Source of the DNA: JBMOLC01 sp049324215 | GTDB taxonomy: Bacteria; Patescibacteriota; Microgenomatia; UBA8517 | Direction of reading: 5' to 3' | DNA length: 31,453 nucleotides | NCBI GenBank assembly: GCA_049324215.1 | Contig: JBMOLC010000040.1 | Coordinates: 1 to 31,453, forward strand | In this document: positions 1 to 7,511 of the stretch, piece by piece | How the letters are laid out: every line of letters begins with the position of its first letter | How positions within the stretch are numbered: position 1 is the stretch's first letter | Program-made: the position numbers and the translations under genes | Notes under the pieces: model-generated | What the model was told of the DNA's origin: nothing | The model's database searches: none | The model's input: the letters and a program-made list of their open reading frames with translations, nothing else

Positions 1-1
1 A

Positions 2-415
2 ACAGTAGCCTTCGGCTTAGGAAGTTTTGTGTTGCCCTTTAGTCTCCCATTTTTCAAATATAACCCCGAACCAGTATCACTTCCAACCCCCGATCCATGG
101 CGAGAAACTGGTTTTACGGGTACTTTGCAATATAGCTCCCAAACGGGGAAGTTCTATCTTCTTACCACTTCCTCAGAAGCCATCACTCTTGAGGTGCCAG
201 CCAACGTCAATCTGGAAAACTCTGTCGGTAAAAGAATCTTTGCTGCAGGAAGGTACAACAAAACAACCAGGATTCTCATTGTCTCAGACACCAAAGACCT
301 TGAAGTACTTCCAAAAAATCCGGTGCCGATCCCTACAACTTCAGCCTCACCCTCTCCAATATCCACCATTATTCCTTCCCCAGGGGCCAGCCCTTCGGCC
401 TCTCCAGAACAATAA
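2..415 (+). CDS. Hypothetical protein, 5'-truncated by the window edge
   Basis: The reading frame is open from the first bases of the window to a TAA at 413-415, so only the C-terminal part is present. A GTG at 29 could be a start, but the frame continues upstream without a stop, so truncation is more likely. The visible part has a short hydrophobic stretch (FVLPFSLPFF), a region of about 70 residues with alternating polar and hydrophobic residues that may be a small beta domain (from GFTGTLQYSS to DLEVLP), and a low-complexity Pro/Ser/Thr/Ala tail (SASPSPISTI...ASPSASPEQ). The tail suggests an exported or membrane-anchored protein with a flexible linker. I do not recognise the family and assign no function. 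It converges with the PKD gene ending at 595, with a likely shared terminator between them. Confidence 0.55.
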   Translation, partial: TVAFGLGSFVLPFSLPFFKYNPEPVSLPTPDPWRETGFTGTLQYSSQTGKFYLLTTSSEAITLEVPANVNLENSVGKRIFAAGRYNKTTRILIVSDTKDLEVLPKNPVPIPTTSASPSPISTIIPSPGASPSASPEQ

Positions 416-537
416 TCGCCTTTCTAAAATGCCAGTATTCGTTTTATTTCCCCAGATTGCTTTTTCTTCTTTTTTTGCGGCGGAGGGTGGAGACGAAAGC
501 CGCGTGATGAATTTACACAATAAGCCACCTAAACAAA

Positions 538-565
538 ATCAGGAACTGCCCTGATAATTTTCTTT
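538..565. terminator. Likely bidirectional intrinsic terminator between convergent genes
   Basis: ATCAGG (538-543) and CCTGAT (550-555) form a 6-bp stem with a 6-nt loop. On the plus strand it is followed by AATTTTCTTT, and on the minus strand by TTTTGTTT. It lies about 120 bases after the plus-strand stop at 415 and about 40 bases after the minus-strand PKD stop at 595. The stem is short, so strength is uncertain. The rest of the 416-594 gap shows nothing else I can support. Confidence 0.5.
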
Positions 566-594
566 ACCAATCAATTGTACTTTCTTTTCTGAGA

Positions 595-2655
595 TCATGG
601 ATGATGGATTACAATACTGCCTGCTTCAATTGCATCTGTAGCATTTGCATCATCACTTTCACCCATCTGGTTATCGTAAATTACTTCGTTCGTGCTCTTA
701 TTCCAAATCTTAATTCTAAATCTGTCAACTCCTCCCCCACCGCCTATCTGACCATCAACAGCAGTCAACATGAAGGCATAATCTCCATTTCCATTGATTG
801 TACCTGATCCTTTATATTTTGCATTAGGACCTGCCACAACTAACCAATCATAACTAGTACTATGGAAGGTAAAGCTTGCTACCTTGAACTGAAACTCTGT
901 CTGACCAGTAGGAAGATTTGCCCCCTTTTGATATTTAGATACAAACCCAAAGTTAGCTTTACCTGTTAAGGTTGTATTGGTTACATAGGCTCCCGCAGGA
1001 GAATCAATCCAACCACCTCCCGTAACAAAACCTCCTTCTGGGTCATAGATAACCACAAATTGAAATACAGATTCACCAGATGCTCCATCATCATCGGTCA
1101 CAATAAGCTTAACTGTGTAGACGCCTGGTATTGTGTAAATATGGCTTCCGCTCGCACTTCCAGAGCCGTTGGTCTCTGTTACAGTTCCAGCTGAGGTACT
1201 TGAATCTCCCCAATCCCAGACTGCGGTATGAGTATCGGGTATGCCCACGTCGGTAAAGCTTGCGCTTGTAGTCAGGGATACATTTACTTGATTCGGGTCT
1301 GTCGGAGCGGTAATTGCTCCAACTACTGGCGCTACATTGACAATACTTACCACAGACTGAGCAGTGGCAGTAAGACCACCTTCGTCAGTCACTTGTACTG
1401 TAATTATCCTAGAACTCGGTCCATCAAGACCGGCGGCAGAGAAAATTACAGTTTGTCCTTGAGTTTCAAAACTTCCGTTATTATCCAAATCCCATGTATA
1501 TGTTAAAGACCCATTTTCAGGATCACTCCCAGTTGCCGTCACCTGCACAGACCCGCCTTCATCCACCTGATATGGTCCACCCCCATCGACGTTTGGTGGA
1601 CTGTTTGGAATCCTCGGTTGTATGGCGATACCCTGAGGAAGTTGTCCAACACCAATCGAAGATATTAATTGAAATGTTGAACTATCAAAGACCTCAACTT
1701 TATTTGTAATATAACGACTTGTATACACTTTTGAATCATCGGGGGTAACAGCAACACCCCAATAGTCAGTCGTTTCCCCTCTAAATCTTAAGTTTGACAC
1801 CGTCTGAACTTGTTTCGTGACAGTATTATATACCGACAAGACTGTAGTACCAGAAATATATGCTTTTGTACCATTAGAGTTTAACGATATATATAACGAC
1901 GAAGATTCCGGCACTGATATTTCACGGATCACAGTATTCGTCACATTATTTATTTCCCATAAACGACCACCATAAGTGCTTTCACCAACTACGTATGAAG
2001 TCTCTCCATTGGGGCTAACCGCCACCCCTCTTACACTCAGTCCAAGTGGAATGGGAATTGTAATAAGAAGTTGATTTATTAATGTATTCGAAGTAGTATC
2101 TATTGTAAAAAAATTAGCAAGTGGGTTATTCCTCGTATCTGTTTGGTCGGTAAAATAAACTCTCGAACCATCTGGGCTTACGGCGATTCCCCAGCCATTC
2201 GTACTTCCCGTATGAGTTGATATTGTAGCAATTTTCGATTTTGAGGCAACATCAATAACTTTAACCTCATCTCCATCAACAACATAAATACGCTGACTAT
2301 CCGGCGAAAAAGCTAAGTTTCTTCCACCTATTGCGAGATTGCTTACACTATCGTTTCGGGTGTCGATAATTGATATGCTAGTATCATTCCCCGAAGCGAT
2401 ATATCTTCCGTCGGGACTTGCTGCCATACCACCCCACCCCCCTCCTATATGCGGAAGAGTACCGACTGGAATAATACTACTAACTTCGTTTGTATCACTA
2501 TTGATTTTCGAGACTGTCCAATCACCTCTGTTCGCCACATAAACTGAAATTGTTTCAGAAGCTGCAATAACGTTTTCGGTTAAAATAGTAGCTAGAATTG
2601 GGTTAAGAAAGAGGAAGACAAGCAAAACAATAAAAAATATTTTTCTAATCACCAT
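595..2655 (-). CDS. Secreted beta-propeller (YVTN-like) protein with two PKD domains and a VTGGGWI-type C-terminal module
   Basis: This is probably an exported cell-surface protein of 686 aa. The start at 2655 gives a clear signal peptide (MVIRKIFFIVLLVFLFLNP) and lies six bases after a TACAAT box; a longer frame to 2691 exists but would bury the signal peptide. After the signal come repeated blades of YVTN/Lvp type (VYVANRGDW, AASPDGRYIA, AVSPDGSRVYF, VAVTPDDSKVY) over about residues 40-340. Two PKD domains follow (GGPYQVDEGG...YTWDLDNNGSFE; VWDWGDSS...PGVYTVKLIVTDDDG). The last 140 residues begin VTGGGWIDSPAGAY and contain SKYQKGANLPTGQTEFQFK and SFTFHSTSYDWLVV, a module I recognise from the ends of other PKD proteins but whose role is unknown to me. 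It sits 48 bases after the GT-C/TPR gene and has its own promoter. The C-terminus is nearly identical to that of the paralogue at 5392-7404. A role in adhesion or matrix binding is inference. Confidence 0.85.
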   Translation of the reverse strand: MVIRKIFFIVLLVFLFLNPILATILTENVIAASETISVYVANRGDWTVSKINSDTNEVSSIIPVGTLPHIGGGWGGMAASPDGRYIASGNDTSISIIDTRNDSVSNLAIGGRNLAFSPDSQRIYVVDGDEVKVIDVASKSKIATISTHTGSTNGWGIAVSPDGSRVYFTDQTDTRNNPLANFFTIDTTSNTLINQLLITIPIPLGLSVRGVAVSPNGETSYVVGESTYGGRLWEINNVTNTVIREISVPESSSLYISLNSNGTKAYISGTTVLSVYNTVTKQVQTVSNLRFRGETTDYWGVAVTPDDSKVYTSRYITNKVEVFDSSTFQLISSIGVGQLPQGIAIQPRIPNSPPNVDGGGPYQVDEGGSVQVTATGSDPENGSLTYTWDLDNNGSFETQGQTVIFSAAGLDGPSSRIITVQVTDEGGLTATAQSVVSIVNVAPVVGAITAPTDPNQVNVSLTTSASFTDVGIPDTHTAVWDWGDSSTSAGTVTETNGSGSASGSHIYTIPGVYTVKLIVTDDDGASGESVFQFVVIYDPEGGFVTGGGWIDSPAGAYVTNTTLTGKANFGFVSKYQKGANLPTGQTEFQFKVASFTFHSTSYDWLVVAGPNAKYKGSGTINGNGDYAFMLTAVDGQIGGGGGVDRFRIKIWNKSTNEVIYDNQMGESDDANATDAIEAGSIVIHHP
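620..903 (-). repeat. 284-bp perfect direct repeat, copy 1
   Basis: By eye, bases 620-903 are identical to 5414-5697. Mismatches occur immediately outside (for example base 904 against 5698). The repeat lies inside the coding region for the C-terminal module of the two PKD proteins, in the same orientation and frame. Upstream homology continues at clearly lower identity. Confidence 0.9.
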
Positions 2656-2661
2656 GGATCC

Positions 2662-2691
2662 ATTGTAGAATACCTGTCTCTTTATTGCCAA
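2662..2691 (-). promoter_or_regulatory. Promoter of the propeller/PKD gene (TTGGCA-18-TACAAT)
   Basis: On the minus strand, TTGGCA (2691-2686, 5/6 match to consensus) is separated by 18 bases from TACAAT (2667-2662, 5/6). Only six bases (GGATCC) separate the -10 box from the ATG at 2655. Transcription would start at or next to the ATG, giving a leaderless message. This supports 2655 over the upstream in-frame start at 2691. Confidence 0.6.
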
Positions 2692-2703
2692 ACAGGAATT
2701 CCG

Positions 2704-4422
2704 CTATTGGTTTTTGATCTGATTTAACTTTTGAACTACCTCAACGTTGTTGGGACTGATAGTTAACGCCCTAGTCCACATCAATTCTGCATTTTCGTAA
2801 TCACCCTTAAGAAAAAAAACATCGCCCATTTGGGAGTAAACCTTCCAAGAATTGGGTAATATGCTCGATAAGCGATATAGGTATCCTAGTGCTTTGTTAT
2901 AATCTTTTCGACCTGCATAAATAGAGGCTAATTCTGTGTAAGCAGTAACAAAGTTTTTATTGGCTGCAATCTCAAAATACTTAATAGCGTTCTCATAATC
3001 CTTGTTATTCTTATAAAGTAGTCCAAGGTTAAAATAAGCGTTTGGCGGAAACGGGTTAAGAGTAATCGAGGTGTTAAACTCTCGAACGGCTTCCTCAGTG
3101 TTGCCCAAGGTTACATATTCGACTCCCAATTCAAGGTGGATTTTGTAATTAGAAGGATCATATTTTAAAATTTGCTTAAAAAAAGTTATCGGATTACCCC
3201 ACATGAAGTTTCTTTTTATTGATAATAATGAGAGGAAGACCAGATATATTATAAGCAAAGATATTAACGCCTTTTTAAAAAAGCCATTTTCCAGAAAATT
3301 GAAAAGTTCCCCAAATAAAGACGCACAGGCGATAAAAAATCCTATTAAGCCTAAATAAAGCCATCTTAAACCAATAATAAAATTAAGAGGGATGAATATA
3401 TTGCTGACAGGAATAAGAGAAATTAAGAACCACGTAAGGCCGAAAGAAATAATTCTTTTCTTTTTCCAGAACTTTATTATTGTGAACAAGAAAAGAGACA
3501 ATATGACTGCAGAAATTAAAACGCGTGGGTCACTTATCGAATCGTCCAAAATGGTCTCTGTTCGATAGTGAAGATCTAAAGGGAAAATTAATGTCTCTAC
3601 ATACACATAAAATGCTTTCAGAAACATAACAGACCTTGAAAGAATGGAGCTTTTGTAAATATCTGCGTTACCCGAAACTGTTAGCCAATTCTTCGAATTT
3701 ATCAGCTGTATAAATCCATAAGTAAAAGTTATTAGAAAGTAGGGGAGGGTGATAAATAAGAATCTCTTGGTTGAGATTTTGGATATTTTCTCTTCTAGAA
3801 AGCTGAAGAAAAAAAGTGACACCAATACGGGAAAGATTATTGCGGTTTCTTTTGATAATAAACCTCCAGTAAAAGAAATGATAGAAAATGCGTAAAATCT
3901 ATTTTTTTTATTTTTCTCTTTACTGACATAAGACTTTTCCAAAAACCAAATAGATAATAACAGAGATAAGACTAGGAAAAGATCTCCTCTTCCCGAAATG
4001 TAAGAAACGGCCTCTGTCTGTATCGGGTGAATAATAAAAAACAAAGATGCTAAAAAACAAATAAATTTATTTGGGGTTAGTCTCTGTCCAATCTTGTAAA
4101 CTAAGACCCCCGAAGTAATATGAATTAAGAGATTTATTAAATGAAAACCAAATGGGTTCAATCCCCAAAAATGATAGTCCAGCGAATAAGATATAAGAAG
4201 AAGTGGTCTATACCAACCAATTAACAAATTACTTCCGACAGGTCCCTTAATAGAAAAGAATTGCGAAAAATTCCAAGTCTTTATAAGAGGATTGTCAACA
4301 ATGATAATGTAGTCATCCCATATAAAAGGGTTCCATAAACTATTAAGGTAAAGAACGAAACCAATACATATAATTAAAATTATGTACTTACGATCGGTGA
4401 TTCTTCTAACAAATTCTCCCAT
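2704..4422 (-). CDS. TMTC-like GT-C membrane glycosyltransferase with C-terminal TPR repeats (copy 1)
   Basis: This 572-aa polytopic membrane protein resembles the TMTC/DUF1736 type of GT-C O-mannosyltransferases, which transfer sugars from lipid-phosphate donors on the outer face of the membrane. After the first membrane helix there is an acidic pair in FIWDDYIIIVDNP, where GT-C enzymes keep their catalytic acid in the first external loop. HPIQTEAVSYISGRGDLF and LSKETAIIFP match TMTC landmarks. About ten hydrophobic segments run to residue 410. About four TPR units follow (for example HLELGVEYVTLGNTEEAVRE, AYFNLGLLYKNNKDYENAIK), presumably facing the protein substrate. The donor sugar cannot be told from sequence. 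The gene lies directly upstream of the PKD gene at 595-2655, and the same pair recurs at 5392-9233, so the neighbouring surface protein is a plausible substrate (inference). The start ATG at 4422 lies eight bases after a TATAAT box. Confidence 0.8.
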   Translation of the reverse strand: MGEFVRRITDRKYIILIICIGFVLYLNSLWNPFIWDDYIIIVDNPLIKTWNFSQFFSIKGPVGSNLLIGWYRPLLLISYSLDYHFWGLNPFGFHLINLLIHITSGVLVYKIGQRLTPNKFICFLASLFFIIHPIQTEAVSYISGRGDLFLVLSLLLSIWFLEKSYVSKEKNKKNRFYAFSIISFTGGLLSKETAIIFPVLVSLFFFSFLEEKISKISTKRFLFITLPYFLITFTYGFIQLINSKNWLTVSGNADIYKSSILSRSVMFLKAFYVYVETLIFPLDLHYRTETILDDSISDPRVLISAVILSLFLFTIIKFWKKKRIISFGLTWFLISLIPVSNIFIPLNFIIGLRWLYLGLIGFFIACASLFGELFNFLENGFFKKALISLLIIYLVFLSLLSIKRNFMWGNPITFFKQILKYDPSNYKIHLELGVEYVTLGNTEEAVREFNTSITLNPFPPNAYFNLGLLYKNNKDYENAIKYFEIAANKNFVTAYTELASIYAGRKDYNKALGYLYRLSSILPNSWKVYSQMGDVFFLKGDYENAELMWTRALTISPNNVEVVQKLNQIKNQ

Positions 4423-4430
4423 TATGTGGA

Positions 4431-4460
4431 ATTATATAGATTTTGAAGAAAAACTCTAAA
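4431..4460 (-). promoter_or_regulatory. Promoter of GT-C/TPR copy 1 (TTTAGA-18-TATAAT)
   Basis: TTTAGA (4460-4455) and a perfect TATAAT (4436-4431) are 18 bases apart on the minus strand. Eight bases separate the box from the ATG at 4422, so the mRNA would be leaderless or nearly so. I see nothing else in the 4423-4580 gap. Confidence 0.55.
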
Positions 4461-4580
4461 CTTAGCAAATAATAGCACGCTGGAAGTTAAGGTGTCATAC
4501 CTAAAAGTAAAGTTATCAAAAAGGCTTTTGAAAAATATGCGAAAGGATCAGACCAATCTGCAAATTCTTATTAACTCCCT

Positions 4581-5228
4581 CTAAAAAGCTTCCAAAGGTA
4601 GGCTTCTACAAAGTTTGTAAATGGTTATCACTAGTACGGCGGTGGTTGCTAGCCACCAAAACCAAGCAAAGGGTGGGGTTAGAGAGTCTGTCCCTACAAA
4701 ACGACTGTGGATACCGATCAAAATAAATGTCAAATAATTCAAGATGTGGAATTTTCTCCAGTGGACCCTCAACCAACTCGATGTCCGAAACTTTGCTGCA
4801 ACAACTGCCAAGGTAACTAGCCAAAAAGAAACTCTACCCAACGTATAAAGTGGTTCTTGTCTATTGGAGCAGAGAACACAAAAGTCTGTAAAAACATAAA
4901 AGGGGTCGAAACCTTTACCCACCTTGAAATTAAAAAGCACAAAGAGAAAAGGATGAAGGATTATTAACGCATAGGCGACTGCCCCTTCGGTTACGTGGAA
5001 TTTGAATACCCAGGCACCCAGTTTTTCTATCCATTTGTCCATAAAAGCCCCGAAAATTATCTGCCAAAAAAGTAGGGTGAAAGCCAAAAGGCCGGCTATT
5101 CTTTGGAGGACGTTAAGGGTAGCGTTTGCTTTTATGAAGGCAAGGCTTAGGGGTGTTACCTTAAAAACCGTTAGAGGAATAACTAGCAGAGAAACTGTCC
5201 AGATCAAAAAGAAGAGAACTTTTTTCAT
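4581..5228 (-). CDS. Ferric-reductase-like transmembrane (cytochrome b-type) protein
   Basis: This 215-aa integral membrane protein has about six hydrophobic segments. It resembles the ferric-reductase-like transmembrane family, which includes MsrQ and the membrane half of NADPH oxidases, and which binds heme and passes electrons across the membrane. Two histidine pairs with the spacing expected for two stacked hemes are visible: H78 and H92 (FHVTEGAVAYALIILHPF) and H161 and H174 (FHILNYLTFILIGIHS). No flavin or NAD-binding domain is attached and no partner reductase or MsrP lies nearby, so the electron donor and acceptor are unknown. The start ATG at 5228 (MKKVLFFLIWTVSLL) is chosen because the longer frame to 5270 runs through the tRNA. 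The gene begins six bases after the tRNA 3' end and is almost certainly on the same transcript. Any role, such as methionine-sulfoxide or quinone-linked reduction, is speculative. Confidence 0.75.
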   Translation of the reverse strand: MKKVLFFLIWTVSLLVIPLTVFKVTPLSLAFIKANATLNVLQRIAGLLAFTLLFWQIIFGAFMDKWIEKLGAWVFKFHVTEGAVAYALIILHPFLFVLFNFKVGKGFDPFYVFTDFCVLCSNRQEPLYTLGRVSFWLVTLAVVAAKFRTSSWLRVHWRKFHILNYLTFILIGIHSRFVGTDSLTPPFAWFWWLATTAVLVITIYKLCRSLPLEAF

Positions 5229-5234
5229 CTTGTG

Positions 5235-5308
5235 TGGTCGCGCCAGGGATCGAACCTGGGACCTTCGCAATGTGAATGCGACGCTCTAACCAGCTGAGCT
5301 ACGCGACC
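5235..5308 (-). tRNA. tRNA-Val (anticodon CAC)
   Basis: On the minus strand the 7-bp acceptor stem GGTCGCG/CGCGACC is perfect. The D-arm is GCTC...GAGC, the anticodon arm TCGCA-TTCACAT-TGCGA gives anticodon CAC (valine, codon GTG), and the T-arm is CCAGG-TTCGATC-CCTGG. The discriminator base is A at 5235. The following bases are CACAAG and then ATG, so the CCA end is not encoded and must be added after transcription. The D-loop carries AGCTGGTTA. Confidence 0.95.
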
Positions 5309-5321
5309 CGGTTGAATAGAT

Positions 5322-5330
5322 ATTATAACA
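5322..5330 (-). promoter_or_regulatory. Extended -10 promoter of the tRNA-Val / ferric-reductase-like unit
   Basis: TGTTATAAT on the minus strand (TG, one base, then a perfect TATAAT at 5327-5322) ends 13 bases before the 5' end of the tRNA. I see no good -35 box, which is usual for extended -10 promoters. It probably drives the tRNA and the membrane protein gene after it. Confidence 0.55.
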
Positions 5331-5391
5331 TCTTGTCTTTTTTCACTTACAGTGAAGTTTGTTATCAAAACAACTGAAGAGAATTTTAAAA

Positions 5392-7404
5392 TTATTGGTG
5401 AATTACAATGCTACCTGCTTCAATTGCATCTGTAGCATTTGCATCATCACTTTCACCCATCTGGTTATCGTAAATTACTTCGTTCGTGCTCTTATTCCAA
5501 ATCTTAATTCTAAATCTGTCAACTCCTCCCCCACCGCCTATCTGACCATCAACAGCAGTCAACATGAAGGCATAATCTCCATTTCCATTGATTGTACCTG
5601 ATCCTTTATATTTTGCATTAGGACCTGCCACAACTAACCAATCATAACTAGTACTATGGAAGGTAAAGCTTGCTACCTTGAACTGAAACTCTGTCTGGCC
5701 AGTAGGAACGTTTGCTCCATGTTGATATTTAGATATAAACCCAAAGTTGGCTCTACCTGTAAGCGAGGGGTCGGAAGCATAGGCTCCGATTGGTGAATCT
5801 ATCCAGCCACCTCCCGTAACAAAGCCTCTATTAGGATCATAAACAACCACAAACTGGAACACGGATTCACCTGAACCTCCATCGTCGTCGACCACTGTAA
5901 GCCTAACTGTATAGACACCCGGTGCTGTGTATGCATGGTTCCCAGCTACACTTCCTGAGCCATTTATTTCTGTTACGGTTCCTATAGAGCTGGTCGTATC
6001 TCCCCAGTCCCAAACTGCGGTATGGGTATCTGGAGTGCTAGGATCAGTGAAGTTAGCGCTAGTATTGATAGACATGTTTACTTGATCAGGATCAACGGGG
6101 GCAGTAATTGCTCCAACTATGGGCGCTACATTAACCACATTAACTGTTGCCTGAGCAGAAGCAGTAAGACTACCTTCGTCGGTAACCTGTACCGCAATTG
6201 TTCGGGAACTTGGACCGTCAAGGCCGGCTGCCGAGAATGTTGCGGTTTGACCGGCTGTTTCAAAACTACCATTATTGTCCAAATCCCAAGCATAGCTAAG
6301 AGGTCCATTCTCCGGATCATTTCCTGCTGCAGTTACCTGCGTCGAACCGCCTTCGTTTACGTTGTACGGCCCCCCAGCGCTAACTGTTGGGGGTGTATTT
6401 AGAGATTCCCCAATTGCAAAAGGCGATAGCGTCGGGGATAAACCGGTTATTATGTTGTTCACCGTATCTACTGAAACTGTGATATTCTGCCAAGTCGTAC
6501 CATCCCAATGAAAAAGCTTTAAATTCGATTCTTTCCCTTTTACGTCTGCATCGTTGTATGTAAAACTAACGGTGACCGGGCCTGTGTAGGTTGCAGTAGT
6601 AGTTAACTCATAATAAGTGCCTAAAAACCTGTACTGGGAAGGTGGCTGTCCACCTTGAGGGTTGGTGGTTGTAGTCACAGTCATGAATCCAGGCGTGGTC
6701 ACTTCTGGAAAAGTAACCGCAATTCCGGCTAATGAAACAGTCACATTTTGCCCACTTGGTACGCTCACCGAAGTAGTCGATAAATCTATAACTTGTCCCG
6801 CAACAACTGCAATAGACAAAATTCCCATGTTTAAGTAATCTCCGGTTACCATATGTACACGATAATTTCCGGGAAGAAGAGGTATGCTAAACGTGCCATC
6901 TCCGTTAAGGTAGTAGAAAGGGTTGCCGGCAAAAGAACACGGATCTGTTTCCAATGGGCCGCAGATTTCAACAATTCCCCAGCTGGGTACTCCATTAATC
7001 TTGATATTTCCCTTAACCAAGCCAGTTGCTTCCGATACGTCGAAATTGAAATTACTAACTGTTTGTCCTTCTGTTATGGTCACTGTTTGGCTACCAAGGA
7101 CAAAACTTGGTCCACCCTGCGGGTTAGTTGATGCAGTAACGGTGTAAGTATCAGGGGGGAGCGTAAATCCGGTATTAAAATCCACACCAACAATCTGCTT
7201 GTTAAAGCCGGTCGTATTGCCATGGAAATCAACCTTTACGTACTGGGTAAACTGTCCATACCAATATTCTGTCCCCCAAGTGACCGTGCCCGAGATCGAA
7301 CCTAGATCACCTGAAAATTGAGCATGTGCCGGGTTTGAAAAAAGAAGGCTAATCAGAAACAGGAAGGTGATTAATGCTAAACTCTTGATTATTCTCAACA
7401 ACAT
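5392..7404 (-). CDS. Secreted protein with carboxypeptidase-regulatory-like and two PKD domains and a VTGGGWI-type C-terminal module
   Basis: This 670-aa exported protein is the paralogue of the one at 595-2655. The start at 7404 gives a textbook signal peptide (LALITFLFLISLLFSNPAHAQ) with an AHA cleavage site; the frame extends to a TTG at 7446, but that TTG is part of a TTGACA box. The N-terminal half differs from the paralogue. It has beta-rich repeats of carboxypeptidase-regulatory type (SISGTVTWG...FTLPPDTYTVTAST; GLVKGNIKINGVPSWGIVEI...IPLLPGNYRVHM) and a segment ending SPTLSPFAIGES, rather than a beta-propeller. From about residue 340 it aligns with the paralogue: two PKD domains (WDLDNNGSFETAG; VWDWGDTTSS) and the C-terminal module starting VTGGGWIDSPIGAY. 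It follows the second GT-C/TPR gene. So the pair keeps a common C-terminal half behind different N-terminal halves. The likely role is a surface or matrix protein; its ligand is unknown. Confidence 0.85.
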   Translation of the reverse strand: MLLRIIKSLALITFLFLISLLFSNPAHAQFSGDLGSISGTVTWGTEYWYGQFTQYVKVDFHGNTTGFNKQIVGVDFNTGFTLPPDTYTVTASTNPQGGPSFVLGSQTVTITEGQTVSNFNFDVSEATGLVKGNIKINGVPSWGIVEICGPLETDPCSFAGNPFYYLNGDGTFSIPLLPGNYRVHMVTGDYLNMGILSIAVVAGQVIDLSTTSVSVPSGQNVTVSLAGIAVTFPEVTTPGFMTVTTTTNPQGGQPPSQYRFLGTYYELTTTATYTGPVTVSFTYNDADVKGKESNLKLFHWDGTTWQNITVSVDTVNNIITGLSPTLSPFAIGESLNTPPTVSAGGPYNVNEGGSTQVTAAGNDPENGPLSYAWDLDNNGSFETAGQTATFSAAGLDGPSSRTIAVQVTDEGSLTASAQATVNVVNVAPIVGAITAPVDPDQVNMSINTSANFTDPSTPDTHTAVWDWGDTTSSIGTVTEINGSGSVAGNHAYTAPGVYTVRLTVVDDDGGSGESVFQFVVVYDPNRGFVTGGGWIDSPIGAYASDPSLTGRANFGFISKYQHGANVPTGQTEFQFKVASFTFHSTSYDWLVVAGPNAKYKGSGTINGNGDYAFMLTAVDGQIGGGGGVDRFRIKIWNKSTNEVIYDNQMGESDDANATDAIEAGSIVIHQ
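5414..5697 (-). repeat. 284-bp perfect direct repeat, copy 2
   Basis: Identical by eye to 620-903. It encodes most of the C-terminal module of the second PKD protein. Flanking homologous sequence is clearly diverged on the upstream coding side, and non-coding sequence after the stop codon is unrelated. Confidence 0.9.
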
Positions 7405-7416
7405 AACGTGTAAATT

Positions 7417-7446
7417 ATTACTATTCCTTATTGCTCTATTTGTCAA
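7417..7446 (-). promoter_or_regulatory. Promoter of the second PKD gene (TTGACA-18-AGTAAT)
   Basis: A perfect TTGACA (7446-7441) is followed after 18 bases by AGTAAT (7422-7417, 4/6). Twelve bases separate the -10 box from the ATG at 7404, predicting a leader of only a few bases. The box overlaps the alternative TTG start at 7446, which argues against that start. Confidence 0.5.
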
Positions 7447-7511
7447 GACTTATCAACATTGATTTCCTTAAATTTGTTTCCTCAAAAAATCAATTGATTC
7501 TGCCTTTAATA

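Noticed and set aside
601..807. Plus-strand frames at 601-807 and 5359-5601 with the same protein sequence
   Set aside because: They are antisense to the 284-bp repeat in the PKD genes. Identity comes from the repeat, and the frames have no start signals.
5341..5360. Hairpin TTCACT-TAC-AGTGAA after the second PKD gene as an intrinsic terminator
   Set aside because: On the minus strand the stem is followed by a run of A, not T, so it does not fit an intrinsic terminator for the PKD gene. On the plus strand no gene needs it.
7488..7499. Palindrome AATCAATTGATT with a T-run between the second GT-C and PKD genes as a terminator
   Set aside because: It is A+T only at most positions and leaves no loop, so the hairpin would be too weak. 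A chance palindrome is more likely.
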